From CAYRFE01 sp964423645 [NCBI: uncultured bacterium] (lineage in GTDB: Bacteria > Macinerneyibacteriota > Macinerneyibacteria > Macinerneyibacteriales), in NCBI GenBank assembly GCA_964423645.1, contig CAYRFE010000002.1, positions 62,001-126,000 on the forward strand: DNA of 64,000 bases, in the 5' to 3' direction. A program made the position numbers and the translations under genes. The number at the start of each line of letters is the position of its first letter. Positions within the stretch are counted from its first letter, which is position 1. Below are positions 39,151 to 47,929 of the stretch, in pieces. The notes under the pieces were generated by a model that saw only the letters and a program-made list of their open reading frames with translations, was not told where the DNA came from and did no database searches.

Positions 39151-40236
39151 TCAGTTCTTTGCACCCGCGATAAAGGTCATCGAGAGCATTGTAAAAACAA
39201 AGGCTTGTATAAGTCCCGCAAAAAGACCGAAATACAAAATAAAGACCGGGCCCATGAATACCATTGCAAACGTGGTGAAACCTTTCGCAAGCATCGAATA
39301 CCCGACGAGAATAATGACCCCTCCGCCAAAGATATTACCGAATAAACGAAAAAACAGTGAAATGAATTTTCCTGCTTCACCGATCAGATTAAGTGGCAAA
39401 AGCGCCGGGATCGGCTGACAAAACTCCCATAAGTAATGGCGCAAACCTTTATAAAAAACACCCGAAAAATGTGTAATTAAAAAAACGACCAATGCAAGTC
39501 CCATGGTCGTATTCAAATCCTTGGTCGGCTCAGCGGACTCAAAATTCTTTACCGCACCCGGTATTCCCCAAGGACTTTGCGGACACAACTCGGGATACGT
39601 TTTTTCAAGAATGACGCGATTAAGACGCATCAAATATTTTTGTTGAAAATGCTCCAAATCATGAAAAGGTTTGGAACGAAATGACGCTGTTTTTTCTTGA
39701 AGCGTGATTATCTCCGCATCTTCTCGTGTTTTTGATGACGCATGCCAGGTATCGTAAAAACCGCTATTTTTAAGGAAGTTATTTATTTTATCAACAGAAT
39801 TCATACCCTCATCAAAGGTAAATCCGTAGGCATCGGCCGATACCGCATCGATTAGTTTTTCGGCGGAATACTTTTTGAACTCATTGTCATGAAAATATTC
39901 AGGGTCGTTTTGCGGGAAAAATCCTAAAATATTAGGAAAAATACCTATCCAGTTGGAAAACAAGACAAATAGAAATATCGACATGATTATCGGGAAATAC
40001 TTCCGGTGATCATTTCCCATGGATGCTTTCACCAAATCATCAAACATGCCGATTATCATCTCAAGAAAAACTTGTTTTCGCGTCGGTACCTTTGAAATAT
40101 TTCGCGATAATATAAAAAATAACAAGAAAATGACCGCCATAACTATGAGCGTCATGATAACAGTATTCGGATTAAAAGTAAACAACTGCCCGAAAAGTGA
40201 AAATGTAAGCGTTTTAATTACACCGACTTCATGCAT
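39151..40236 (-). CDS. atpB: F0 subunit a with about 130-residue insertion
   Basis: 361 residues; usual length is 230-280. Conserved parts: the helix [21 protein letters not shown], then after the insertion [21 protein letters not shown], the essential Arg297 in [14 protein letters not shown], and the last helix pair ending [13 protein letters not shown]. Between residues about 107 and 235 is a hydrophilic, aromatic-rich stretch (starting [16 protein letters not shown]) with no counterpart in standard a subunits; by topology it lies outside the cytoplasm. AGGG precedes the ATG. Confidence 0.93.
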   Translation of the reverse strand: MHEVGVIKTLTFSLFGQLFTFNPNTVIMTLIVMAVIFLLFFILSRNISKVPTRKQVFLEMIIGMFDDLVKASMGNDHRKYFPIIMSIFLFVLFSNWIGIFPNILGFFPQNDPEYFHDNEFKKYSAEKLIDAVSADAYGFTFDEGMNSVDKINNFLKNSGFYDTWHASSKTREDAEIITLQEKTASFRSKPFHDLEHFQQKYLMRLNRVILEKTYPELCPQSPWGIPGAVKNFESAEPTKDLNTTMGLALVVFLITHFSGVFYKGLRHYLWEFCQPIPALLPLNLIGEAGKFISLFFRLFGNIFGGGVIILVGYSMLAKGFTTFAMVFMGPVFILYFGLFAGLIQAFVFTMLSMTFIAGAKN

Positions 40237-40606
40237 CGCTGCTGCCCTCTTTCTTCAGCGTGATTAATGCAAAGATAAATGCATATAAAAGTGAGAACAA
40301 TATCCCTATAAGAGTAAAATAACCGCCGTACGGGCGTAATAATTTGAATGCTGCAAAAGCCACGGCAAAAATAAGAGAATATCTGAAAAAATAAAACATG
40401 TACGCAAATTTCGGTGTTGTTTTTCCGCTTAATATTTTCTCATTTTGATATGATAAAAGTCGCCAATTGATCAACATGATGATGCACCCTGCAGCAAATC
40501 CCGCACCCGCAGTGGGATGAAGGAATGCATATAACAGAAAAAAACCCGCTATTATAAAGAGTATAAGGATTTTACCAAGAAATATTTTAAAAACACTATA
40601 TGTCAT
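40229..40606 (-). CDS. AtpI-like ATP synthase assembly protein
   Basis: 125 residues, four predicted membrane helices (ILILFIIAGFFLLYAFL, AGAGFAAGCIIMLINWRL, FFRYSLIFAVAFAAF, YFTLIGILFSLLYAFIFAL). Position directly upstream of atpB with a small overlap and the G-x-x-x-G-rich second helix fit the ATP synthase I chain, which helps c-ring assembly. Sequence is weakly conserved in the family, so the call leans on context. Confidence 0.75.
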   Translation of the reverse strand: MTYSVFKIFLGKILILFIIAGFFLLYAFLHPTAGAGFAAGCIIMLINWRLLSYQNEKILSGKTTPKFAYMFYFFRYSLIFAVAFAAFKLLRPYGGYFTLIGILFSLLYAFIFALITLKKEGSSDA

Positions 40607-40651
40607 ACATCCCCCATGTCCCGATTATTGTAACGGAAAAGGAGTCAAAAC

Positions 40652-40897
40652 TCAAGGATTATTTTTTCGTTCTTGATCTTCCTTATCGATTGCATTGAGT
40701 AATCTTCGTACAAAACGCCACGAATTATAGGCTCCGGAAAATAACCCGAGAAACACACCGACAACAGTAAAAATTGACGGCTCGCCATATATTTTTTTAT
40801 CTAACCACATTCCTAATGCGATAAAAATACCGAAAGAAAGGACAACCGAAAATGCGATCGGCATGATATAATTATAATATTTCAGATTGTCCTGCAT
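40652..40897 (-). CDS. AtpZ/AtpQ-like small membrane protein
   Basis: 81 residues, two membrane helices (MPIAFSVVLSFGIFIALGMWLDKK and TVVGVFLGLFSGAYNSWRFVRRL). The G-x-W-L-D-K and G-x-x-x-G-x-Y-N-x-W-R patterns match the AtpZ-type proteins that precede AtpI in many ATP synthase operons. Confidence 0.8.
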   Translation of the reverse strand: MQDNLKYYNYIMPIAFSVVLSFGIFIALGMWLDKKIYGEPSIFTVVGVFLGLFSGAYNSWRFVRRLLNAIDKEDQERKNNP

Positions 40898-40901
40898 AAA
40901 A

Positions 40902-41237
40902 TCATTTGGTTTTCATGGTACATTTGCCTTGAAGTTGTGCACCTTCTTCGATCATCAAGCGTTCGGTCTCGATGTCGCCGATAACTTGTGATTGATCTTG
41001 GAGTTTGATCAACCGCGCAGAGATGATGTTGCCCTCAAGTTTGCCGCCAATGATAACATTTGATGCGGTAATATTTGCAATGACACGTGCCTTTTTGCTG
41101 ATCACCACTGATTCTGCGGTAATAGATCCCTTTAATTCACCGTCAATACGCATACTGCCTTTTATATTGAGTGTACCTTCGTATTGTGAATTTTCTCCTA
41201 AAATCGTGTTTAAATTATCATACCCTTTTTCAGACAT
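40902..41237 (-). CDS. Bactofilin
   Basis: 111 residues. Core of right-handed beta-helix repeats: GTLNIKGSMRIDGELKG, AESVVISKKARVIANI, ASNVIIGGKLEGNI, with short polar ends. Bactofilins polymerise into cytoskeletal filaments that place cell-wall enzymes. It directly follows an M23 peptidase gene, a partnership seen in Helicobacter (CcmA/Csd) and other bacteria, and five bases precede the atpZ-like gene. Confidence 0.92.
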   Translation of the reverse strand: MSEKGYDNLNTILGENSQYEGTLNIKGSMRIDGELKGSITAESVVISKKARVIANITASNVIIGGKLEGNIISARLIKLQDQSQVIGDIETERLMIEEGAQLQGKCTMKTK

Positions 41238-41253
41238 GGCACCCTCCTGTTAG

Positions 41254-42102
41254 TTATTTAAGCAACCCTTTATTGCTGATTTCCATACCGTATATTTCCG
41301 GATTAATCGGTACATTAAGAAGTTCAACTTGATAGTGCAAGTGGGTACCGGTCGTTTTTCCCGTTGTGCCGACCTCGCCGACATAATCTCCCATTGCCAC
41401 CATATCTCCGACCTTCAATGTCTCTTTGATCATTTTCAAATGTCCGTATTTGACCGCGAACCCCCACCGACCGTAGATCGTAATTGATACACCTAATACA
41501 GGATCATCCGTAGTGATATTCACGATCATTCCGTCAACGACCGACCGTACAGGACGACCCTCAGGAGCCATTATGTCGATACCGTAATGCATGGTCTCGG
41601 TGCCGGTATACGGTGATTTTAAGGGACCGAATCGTGCAGAGATCCAGCCTGAAACAGGACTCAGTTTTGGCGCTGATAAACGTAAAAAACTGTTCCGTGT
41701 AATATAACTGTATTCTTTCAGCTGATCACCTACCCAACGAACATCGGTAGGCGGTTTTTCATCAGATACCGGAGGGGCTTCTGTCTTATACTCGACATTC
41801 GTACCGATGATAACCGAAATTTTATTGATCATTGTCTCCATTTCAAAAAGTTCTTTACGCATTTTATTGAGGCGTTTACGATCATTCTCTCGTTCTTCAA
41901 CCAATAATTTGTAGCGATTGCTCAGACTTTTATTTTTCATACGTTCATACATAAAATCACCGAATGTGAAGATCATTATGACTGAATACACTGCGACCAA
42001 TAAAAGTAGAACGGCAACCCCTATAAACATTTTTTGACTGAATTGGAACTTGTAGACCCTCGTGGTCTCAGGGGGAACGATCATGACGGTAATTTTTTTC
42101 AT
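41254..42102 (-). CDS. Membrane-anchored M23 peptidoglycan endopeptidase
   Basis: 282 residues; GTAAAGGAG before the ATG. N-terminal membrane helix (FIGVAVLLLLVAVYSVIMIF), coiled coil at about 60-100 (RYKLLVEERENDRKRLNKMR), then the LytM domain with zinc ligands H-Y-G-I-D (MHYGIDIMAPEG) and GTHLHYQVEL, all intact. Likely cleaves peptide cross-links under control of the adjacent bactofilin. First gene after the promoter at 42122. Confidence 0.92.
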   Translation of the reverse strand: MKKITVMIVPPETTRVYKFQFSQKMFIGVAVLLLLVAVYSVIMIFTFGDFMYERMKNKSLSNRYKLLVEERENDRKRLNKMRKELFEMETMINKISVIIGTNVEYKTEAPPVSDEKPPTDVRWVGDQLKEYSYITRNSFLRLSAPKLSPVSGWISARFGPLKSPYTGTETMHYGIDIMAPEGRPVRSVVDGMIVNITTDDPVLGVSITIYGRWGFAVKYGHLKMIKETLKVGDMVAMGDYVGEVGTTGKTTGTHLHYQVELLNVPINPEIYGMEISNKGLLK

Positions 42103-42121
42103 CGAATCTCCTTTACAACGG

Positions 42122-42149
42122 AGTATATAGATATTGCTTTTTTTTGCAA
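42122..42149 (-). promoter_or_regulatory. Promoter of M23-bactofilin-ATP synthase run
   Basis: -35 TTGCAA (42149-42144), 16 bp, -10 TATACT (42127-42122). The gene-free stretch 42103-42403 otherwise shows nothing definite. No other promoter is evident in the short gaps until hutI. Confidence 0.7.
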
Positions 42150-42403
42150 GTCTTTTTTAAGCGATATGTAAAAATCGTGAGTCCGAAAAAGAGATATTCA
42201 GAATGAAGTATTATGCCGCTATACATGATAAAATAAAATCACTTGTATAGTGCGAGTCCACCTCAAACGTATACCTTTTTACATTGTGAGTGTTTTTGAA
42301 TATTTTTTATAGTGCCGGTAATTTTATGATATTTTTGTTTAAAACTATTGTTGAAATTACCTATCTCGTCATTCATCAGATAATAGAAACAAAAATGACA
42401 CCG

Positions 42404-43177
42404 TCACACCGACAGTTCATGCGCGACAAAATGAACGGTTACCGTAATCGTATCTTTTCCTTCGTAAAGTTTCGTGAGTACCTCGGTAACGACATCATAA
42501 TGACTTTCAAGCGATAATGAAGAGAATTGCGGTAATGAAAATAAAAATGCCAGATATGACGGAATATCGATAAATGTTATCATCGTTTTCCATTCAAGCG
42601 GCTTCGACGATTGAATCGGAGCCGGTGGGATAACTTCATGTTTTGCACGTGAGTTTTTTACGGTCAATGCATCGATAATTGCATGAATCTCTTTCAGATT
42701 ATCTTCCGCCTCAGTAATCACCAAACATGTTGAGCGGGGCTGCATACAATGAGACAACTGTTGTGATACCGCCGAGAATACGTGTATATCACCGAATATC
42801 GCGGCTTCAAAGGTCTTTTCCCGAAAAGGTAAAACCTTGGGATCCCCTACATGCATTGAAAAGTGACGCGCTTTTTTCAACAATCCGCTTCGTGAAAATA
42901 TTTCCATATCTTTTGATTCTGATGCCATATAGGTAAAATCATACAGGACATTCATCATGACGATATGAGCGGTGTGTTCAGGTGTAAATCCTGAAAGCAA
43001 CACAGAGGTTATATTTTGACCGGGCGCATGAAGCAAACGACTTATATGACGATCGCAGAACACTTTTTTGAATTGTTGATACGATATATTTGAAATGAAC
43101 GGTATCATTCGTCTGTTTAAGCTTCGCTCATTAATATAACGCATTACTTCAAATTGCAATAAAGATGCCGTAAACAT
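42404..43177 (-). CDS. Methyltransferase-like protein of unknown function
   Basis: 257 residues from the ATG at 43177. The middle has the Rossmann-methyltransferase strand VGDPKVLPFREKTFEAAIFGDIH, reminiscent of the L-P-F-x-x-x-x-F-D-x-V step of class I enzymes, but the usual glycine-rich SAM loop is replaced by SVLLSGFTPEH. It is therefore either a diverged or inactive methyltransferase. The C-terminal about 60 residues (SHYDVVTEVLTKLYEGKDTI) are unassigned. Neighbour of a periplasmic cyclophilin on the same strand. Confidence 0.5.
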   Translation of the reverse strand: MFTASLLQFEVMRYINERSLNRRMIPFISNISYQQFKKVFCDRHISRLLHAPGQNITSVLLSGFTPEHTAHIVMMNVLYDFTYMASESKDMEIFSRSGLLKKARHFSMHVGDPKVLPFREKTFEAAIFGDIHVFSAVSQQLSHCMQPRSTCLVITEAEDNLKEIHAIIDALTVKNSRAKHEVIPPAPIQSSKPLEWKTMITFIDIPSYLAFLFSLPQFSSLSLESHYDVVTEVLTKLYEGKDTITVTVHFVAHELSV

Positions 43178-43231
43178 GGAAAATAATCCCCTCTCAGTCT
43201 TCAAGCAACACGTGATGAGTATAGCGTATTT

Positions 43232-43801
43232 TCAACGTATTTCAACCGATTTTACGAGTATCGGTGTGACAGGTAATGATTCATGTTTACCCTGTTTTTT
43301 CACAGGCGTTGTGCCGATCTTTTTGAGCACATCCCAACCCGACAATACACGACCGAATACGGTATAACCTAATGTTTTCTCGGTGGCATTCAGTTCAATA
43401 TTATCTTTCAAGTTGATAAAAAACTGAGATGTCGCCGAATCGGGATCATCAAATCGCGCCATTGCAATAGTTCCCTTTGCATTATATACGCCGTTTCGTG
43501 ATTCATTGACTATCGGTTCAAAAGCCGGTACCGGTGAAAGTGTGCCCTCCGACAGATAATAGCCGCCCGTTTGAATGATCGCGTTACGAACGACACGATG
43601 CACGATCACGTTGTCATAACGCCCTTCTTTTGCATAGTGTAAAAAGTTCTCGACGGTTTTCGGCGCATCATTCGGAAACAATTTCAACGTTATATCCCCT
43701 TCAGACGTGTGGAGAATGACGGTTTGGGCGGCAATAAAAGGAATTAGAAATGTCCCGATAAAAAACAATATACACAATTTCAATAGGGCTTTATTCATCA
43801 T
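43232..43801 (-). CDS. Periplasmic cyclophilin-type peptidyl-prolyl isomerase
   Basis: 189 residues; signal peptide LCILFFIGTFLIPFIAAQ. Cyclophilin core: TSEGDITLKLFPNDAPKTVENFL, NVIVHRVVRNAIIQTGG (catalytic Arg in HRV, Gln in IQTGG), MARFDDPDSATSQFFINL, and FGRVLSGWDVLKKI. It helps fold exported proteins. AAAGG is eight bases before the ATG. Confidence 0.92.
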   Translation of the reverse strand: MMNKALLKLCILFFIGTFLIPFIAAQTVILHTSEGDITLKLFPNDAPKTVENFLHYAKEGRYDNVIVHRVVRNAIIQTGGYYLSEGTLSPVPAFEPIVNESRNGVYNAKGTIAMARFDDPDSATSQFFINLKDNIELNATEKTLGYTVFGRVLSGWDVLKKIGTTPVKKQGKHESLPVTPILVKSVEIR

Positions 43802-43838
43802 ACATCAAACCTTTCTTACTTTTTCCGTGGACTAATAA

Positions 43839-44002
43839 GAGTGCCTTGGAAAATTATCATTTTTTGAGTTTGTGCCCACCCTAAACCCCTCCCATGAAAA
43901 TCGGGAGGGGTTTAAATTGTTATATAATGGGGACTTCGTCCCCACACCCCTGTTTAAGAAAACCAGATAAATGATACATTTTGAATTTTTCAAAGGTCTC
44001 TC
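43839..44002 (+). repeat. MITE-like repeat, copy 5 (complete)
   Basis: Best complete copy, 164 bases. Left end GAGTGCCTTGGAAAATTATC, then GTGCCCACCC, the AAACCCCTCCC...GGGAGGGGTTT hairpin, TTGTTATATAATGGGGACTTCGTCCCC, and the right end TTTTTCAAAGGTCTCTC. Confidence 0.8.
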
Positions 44003-44053
44003 AATGGGATGTTTCATGGCTTTCACAAATTAATAAATTATTAAGCATTTTTA

Positions 44054-45232
44054 TCATTCTTCCGTAAACGCATCATGCACATACACCAAGCGGTATACTT
44101 TCTGCGAGTCGTCATAATCATTGATCAACAGGCGTTTATTGGTCAATTCGCTCAACCGTTGGCTGATACTTATCGTATCCAAACCGACAGTCTCACGCAA
44201 TTCAGGATCTCCTGCGATAATGAACGGTTTTTCCGCGGCGCATTTGAGGATCATAAGGTCACGAATATCCATCGGCAGATTCGCTCGCAATGCGGCAAGC
44301 AATGAATCGGTAGTGACCGTATCTTGTCCCGCATATTTAAGAGCCTTCGCGGCGGTATATAATAATAAACGCGGATTTCCCTTTGATACGGCAAGCATCA
44401 GCCGAAATGCGGCATGAGTAAAATAACTAAACACATCGACACCCGTTCGATTATCGCAAATTTTCTTACTTTCTTCCGGAGTGAACGGTTTTAACGGGAT
44501 AATATCGTTTATAAATGACAACAAGATCGAATCATTCTGCATCAACACGTATTTTTCCAATTGTTCGTAAATATCACCGTGAAGTGAAAAAAGCCACACG
44601 GATTTCGGTATATGGATGACATCCCCTAATTCAGTGAGAAAAAGATACAACCTCTCAACCTGATCACGCGGTTCATGCACAGAACGAGCAAATACTTTAT
44701 CCATATCATCTATGATGATAATGAGTTTTTTTTGAATAGATGATATAATATCGATGCACGCTGCACGAAGTTCTTCTAATGTATATAAACGCGCTTGATG
44801 TTCGTCAGGGTTTTTTATGACCTCACGCATAAAGGAAAGAATTTTTCGTTCTTCTTTTTCACCCAATGTTTCGCCGTACAACAAACCCCGCGACAAGGTC
44901 ATCATCTCCTGAGTATACAAAAGTTTTTCACGAATTGACGGCGGTATCGTGTCTGCGAAACAGGTTGTGAGTGCAAATAAAAGTTTTTTGTAAAAAGTCT
45001 CGGGATCCGTCGACGGAATTGATAAACGAATGACAGTATAGGTAGGCATCAATTCAGATTCGAGAATGTTTAAAAAGGTGGTTTTCCCGATTCCCGGATG
45101 GCCGCTTATCGCACAATTCAAACCGGATTCGAGCATTTCTTTGACATACGACAATTCTTCGGTGCGACCGACAAACATCTCTCGTTCGTCACCGCGTAAC
45201 GGCAGCGTTTTAGCGTGAAATGTTTTCTGCAT
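44054..45232 (-). CDS. AAA+ ATPase, Orc1/Cdc6- or STAND-like
   Basis: 392 residues. FVGRTEELSYVKEMLESGL then Walker A SGHPGIGKTTFLN, Walker B LIIIIDDMDKVF, an arginine-rich KGNPRLLLYTAAKA (sensor 2-like, as in Cdc6/ATPase_2 proteins), and a C-terminal winged-helix region (SISQRLSELTNKRLL). Such proteins bind DNA or act as signal switches; the target is unknown. The start overlaps the ispG stop by 23 bases, so it is translated downstream of ispG. Confidence 0.8.
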   Translation of the reverse strand: MQKTFHAKTLPLRGDEREMFVGRTEELSYVKEMLESGLNCAISGHPGIGKTTFLNILESELMPTYTVIRLSIPSTDPETFYKKLLFALTTCFADTIPPSIREKLLYTQEMMTLSRGLLYGETLGEKEERKILSFMREVIKNPDEHQARLYTLEELRAACIDIISSIQKKLIIIIDDMDKVFARSVHEPRDQVERLYLFLTELGDVIHIPKSVWLFSLHGDIYEQLEKYVLMQNDSILLSFINDIIPLKPFTPEESKKICDNRTGVDVFSYFTHAAFRLMLAVSKGNPRLLLYTAAKALKYAGQDTVTTDSLLAALRANLPMDIRDLMILKCAAEKPFIIAGDPELRETVGLDTISISQRLSELTNKRLLINDYDDSQKVYRLVYVHDAFTEE

Positions 45233-46256
45233 ATTTTCTCACTTGTGCGATAAATTCCTGCACCAACGTTTTTTCGGGATATTTACCGATGATCTCGCCT
45301 TTGACAAAAATGATACCCTCGCCCTTACCTCCCGCGATACCAAGATCAGCATCCTTTGCTTCGCCCGGTCCGTTGACCACACATCCCATGACAGCGATCT
45401 TCAACGGCACGGTAATATCTGAAAGCTCTGTTTGAATTACCCGGAGCATTTCTTCAAGAGGAATTTCGGTCCTTCCGCATGTCGGGCAGGATATGATGTC
45501 CACACCGAATGTGCGAAGGTTAAGAGAACTCAATATTTCTTTGGCGGCTTTCACTTCTTCGACCGGATCACCGGTGAGTGACACACGAATGGTGTCGCCG
45601 AGTCCTTCATAGAGTAACACACCGATCCCCACGGCAGAGCGAATAGTGCCTTTATACACACCACCCGCTTCGGTAATACCAATATGAAGGGGATAGTCAC
45701 GTTGTTTTGCAAATAATCGATAGGCCTCAACGGTAGTGGGAATATCATAGGCTTTCAATGATACTTTTATATCAAAATAATTCAACTCTTCAAGGATCGT
45801 CACATGACTCAATGCAGATTCAACCAACGCTTCGGGAGTCGGATGAGGATACTTACTGCGATCTATCGAGCCTGCATTTACACCGATACGGATTGGAATA
45901 TGTGCCTTTGCTGCACGAGACACAACCGCTTCGACATGTTCGCGCTTTTTTATATTACCGGGGTTCAATCGAAGTGCGTCTATTCCTTCCTCTATGGAAA
46001 TTAAAGCCAGCGAATGGTCAAAATGAATATCTGCTATCATCGGCAGCGCAACACGGCTTTTAATGGAAGATAACGCACGTGCGGCGCGTTCATCGGGTAC
46101 GGCAAGACGTATGATCTCACACCCTGCGTCTTCCAATCGGTGTATCTGCGACACGGTCGCGTCGACATCATGAGTAAACGTATTGGTCATGGATTGTATG
46201 ACAATGGGATTTCCTCCGCCGATCGTATACTTTCCTACGGTAACGGTTTTTCGCAT
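45210..46256 (-). CDS. ispG: 4-hydroxy-3-methylbut-2-en-1-yl diphosphate synthase
   Basis: 348 residues. MEP pathway, penultimate step. TIM barrel starting VGKYTIGGGNPIVIQSMTN and the 4Fe-4S cluster ligands in ISCPTCGR and MGCVVNGPGEAKDADLGIAGG. GTAAGGAG precedes the ATG. Length is that of the standard bacterial form (no inserted domain). Confidence 0.96.
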   Translation of the reverse strand: MRKTVTVGKYTIGGGNPIVIQSMTNTFTHDVDATVSQIHRLEDAGCEIIRLAVPDERAARALSSIKSRVALPMIADIHFDHSLALISIEEGIDALRLNPGNIKKREHVEAVVSRAAKAHIPIRIGVNAGSIDRSKYPHPTPEALVESALSHVTILEELNYFDIKVSLKAYDIPTTVEAYRLFAKQRDYPLHIGITEAGGVYKGTIRSAVGIGVLLYEGLGDTIRVSLTGDPVEEVKAAKEILSSLNLRTFGVDIISCPTCGRTEIPLEEMLRVIQTELSDITVPLKIAVMGCVVNGPGEAKDADLGIAGGKGEGIIFVKGEIIGKYPEKTLVQEFIAQVRKYAENISR

Positions 46257-46293
46257 AAAGTCTCCTTACAATTGCAACTGATCTGTCTGTCTC

Positions 46294-46322
46294 ATCATAT
46301 CGCAAATCGGGAATCAGTGCAA
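46294..46322 (-). promoter_or_regulatory. Promoter of ispG
   Basis: -35 TTGCAC (46322-46317), 17 bp, -10 TATGAT (46299-46294). Together with the MITE copy it fills most of the gene-free stretch 46257-46627. Confidence 0.65.
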
Positions 46323-46370
46323 GGTTTGATTGAACGTGTGATAGGTGAAACAAGAAATTCTTGTCAAAAT

Positions 46371-46566
46371 GTGACCCTTGCTAAACGTCCATAATTTTAA
46401 TTTGTGCCCACCCCAAACCCCTCCCGCATCTCGGTACGATCGCTTCGCGATCACTCGATGACCGTCGGGAGGGGCTTACATTGTTATATAGTGGGGACTT
46501 CGTCCCCACACCCCTATTTCGAGAACAAAAATAATTTGAAGGTTTTGAATTTTGAAAAAAGTCTTT
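46371..46566 (+). repeat. MITE-like repeat, copy 6
   Basis: Left end GTGACCCTTGCTAAACGTCC, GTGCCCACCCCAAACCCCTC, then CCCG...CGGGAGGGGCTT whose loop carries an extra palindrome GATCGCTTCGCGATC, TATAGTGGGGACTTCGTCCCC, right end GAATTTTGAAAAAAGTC. It separates ispG from rseP. Confidence 0.75.
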
Positions 46567-46627
46567 TTTATAAAATATAAAAATTATTTGATGAGGCGAG
46601 GATTATCTCGCCCCGATAATTTTTTTA

Positions 46628-47929
46628 CTATTTTTTGAATAATCTTAAAACGTCATTATAGGTCACAAATAACGCAAGCGCGATAATCATATAAAATCCA
46701 ACATTCATGATGCGTGTCATTGTTTTTTTACTTAACGGTTTTCCCATCATCTTTTCAAGAATCACAAATACGATCTGACCGCCATCGGTGATAGGGATGG
46801 GTAAAAGATTCACAATTCCCAGATTGATAGATATAAATGCTATAAAAGTTAATAATGAAATAAGCCCGAATTGTGCGACCTTAGAAGTCATTTGCACAAT
46901 ACCGATCGGTCCTGCCATTGTTTTTACTGAGATCGAATTGGTCACAAGTAACGCGATCGCAGTCCACATATCTTGCACCATGCTCCAATAACGCTTTGCG
47001 GTATCACCAAAAGAATTTATAAAGGATGAGCGCACCACGCGTTCTTCAAGTTTTACCAATACTCCCAACTCAGGTTTCCCTTCGGCATTCAATACAGGTA
47101 CGATCGAAACAGTCACCGGTGTGCCATCACGCAACACTTCAACGGCGATCTCTTTATCCTTCACATACACATCATTCATTACGATAGATACTTCATTCCA
47201 ATATGATATTCGCTTACCCCCGATAGCAGTAATAGTATCATCAGGAAGAAAACCCGCTTTCGCAGCAGCAGAATCGGGCAACACTTCTCCGACCACAGGA
47301 TTAATAGCAGGCAAAATCCCAACATTCACCGCACCGGTCATTTTTTCACGCACTAATACTATTTCTTTTGAAAATTCCTGACCTTCACGAGTAAAGGTTA
47401 TAATGACTTTTTTCTTTGAGAGCATCACTTTTTTAAAAAAGTAATCCCAATCCGTAATTTTTTTACCATTCAAACGTACAAGCGTATCGCCCATCTGTAA
47501 CCCTGCCGTATCGGCGAGACTGCCTTGTTGCACAACGCCTACTACCATATTGCTGAGATACGCAGGTTCGCGTTCGCCTACAAGCGTGACCACCCAAATG
47601 AGCACGGCAGCAAGTATAAAATTCATAAACGGACCCGCAAAAGCCACACAAAAACGCTCAAACGGTGTTTTCGATGCAAATTCATCCGCTTCACCTTTTC
47701 GATCAGCGATCTCTTCTCCTGCCATTGCGACATACCCGCCGAACGGTATTGCGGAAATGCGATAGTCGGTCTCGTCTTTTGTAAATCCCCATAGGCGCGG
47801 CCCGAATCCGATAGAAAATGTAAACACACGAATCCCGACCTTTTTTGCAGCGATGAAATGACCTAATTCATGAAAAAAGACCACTATTCCAAGCACGACC
47901 AGTGCTAAAAGAATCATAAGTATTGACAT
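46628..47929 (-). CDS. rseP: RseP/RIP metalloprotease
   Basis: 433 residues. Site-2 protease of the inner membrane: HELGHF zinc motif in TM1, two PDZ domains (VVGVVQQGSLADTAGLQMGD and GEVLPDSAAAKAGFLPDD), and the C-terminal NLLPIPITDGGQ motif supplying the third ligand Asp. It cleaves anti-sigma factors or signal-peptide remnants. Overlaps dxr, the usual order in many phyla. Confidence 0.95.
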   Translation of the reverse strand: MSILMILLALVVLGIVVFFHELGHFIAAKKVGIRVFTFSIGFGPRLWGFTKDETDYRISAIPFGGYVAMAGEEIADRKGEADEFASKTPFERFCVAFAGPFMNFILAAVLIWVVTLVGEREPAYLSNMVVGVVQQGSLADTAGLQMGDTLVRLNGKKITDWDYFFKKVMLSKKKVIITFTREGQEFSKEIVLVREKMTGAVNVGILPAINPVVGEVLPDSAAAKAGFLPDDTITAIGGKRISYWNEVSIVMNDVYVKDKEIAVEVLRDGTPVTVSIVPVLNAEGKPELGVLVKLEERVVRSSFINSFGDTAKRYWSMVQDMWTAIALLVTNSISVKTMAGPIGIVQMTSKVAQFGLISLLTFIAFISINLGIVNLLPIPITDGGQIVFVILEKMMGKPLSKKTMTRIMNVGFYMIIALALFVTYNDVLRLFKK

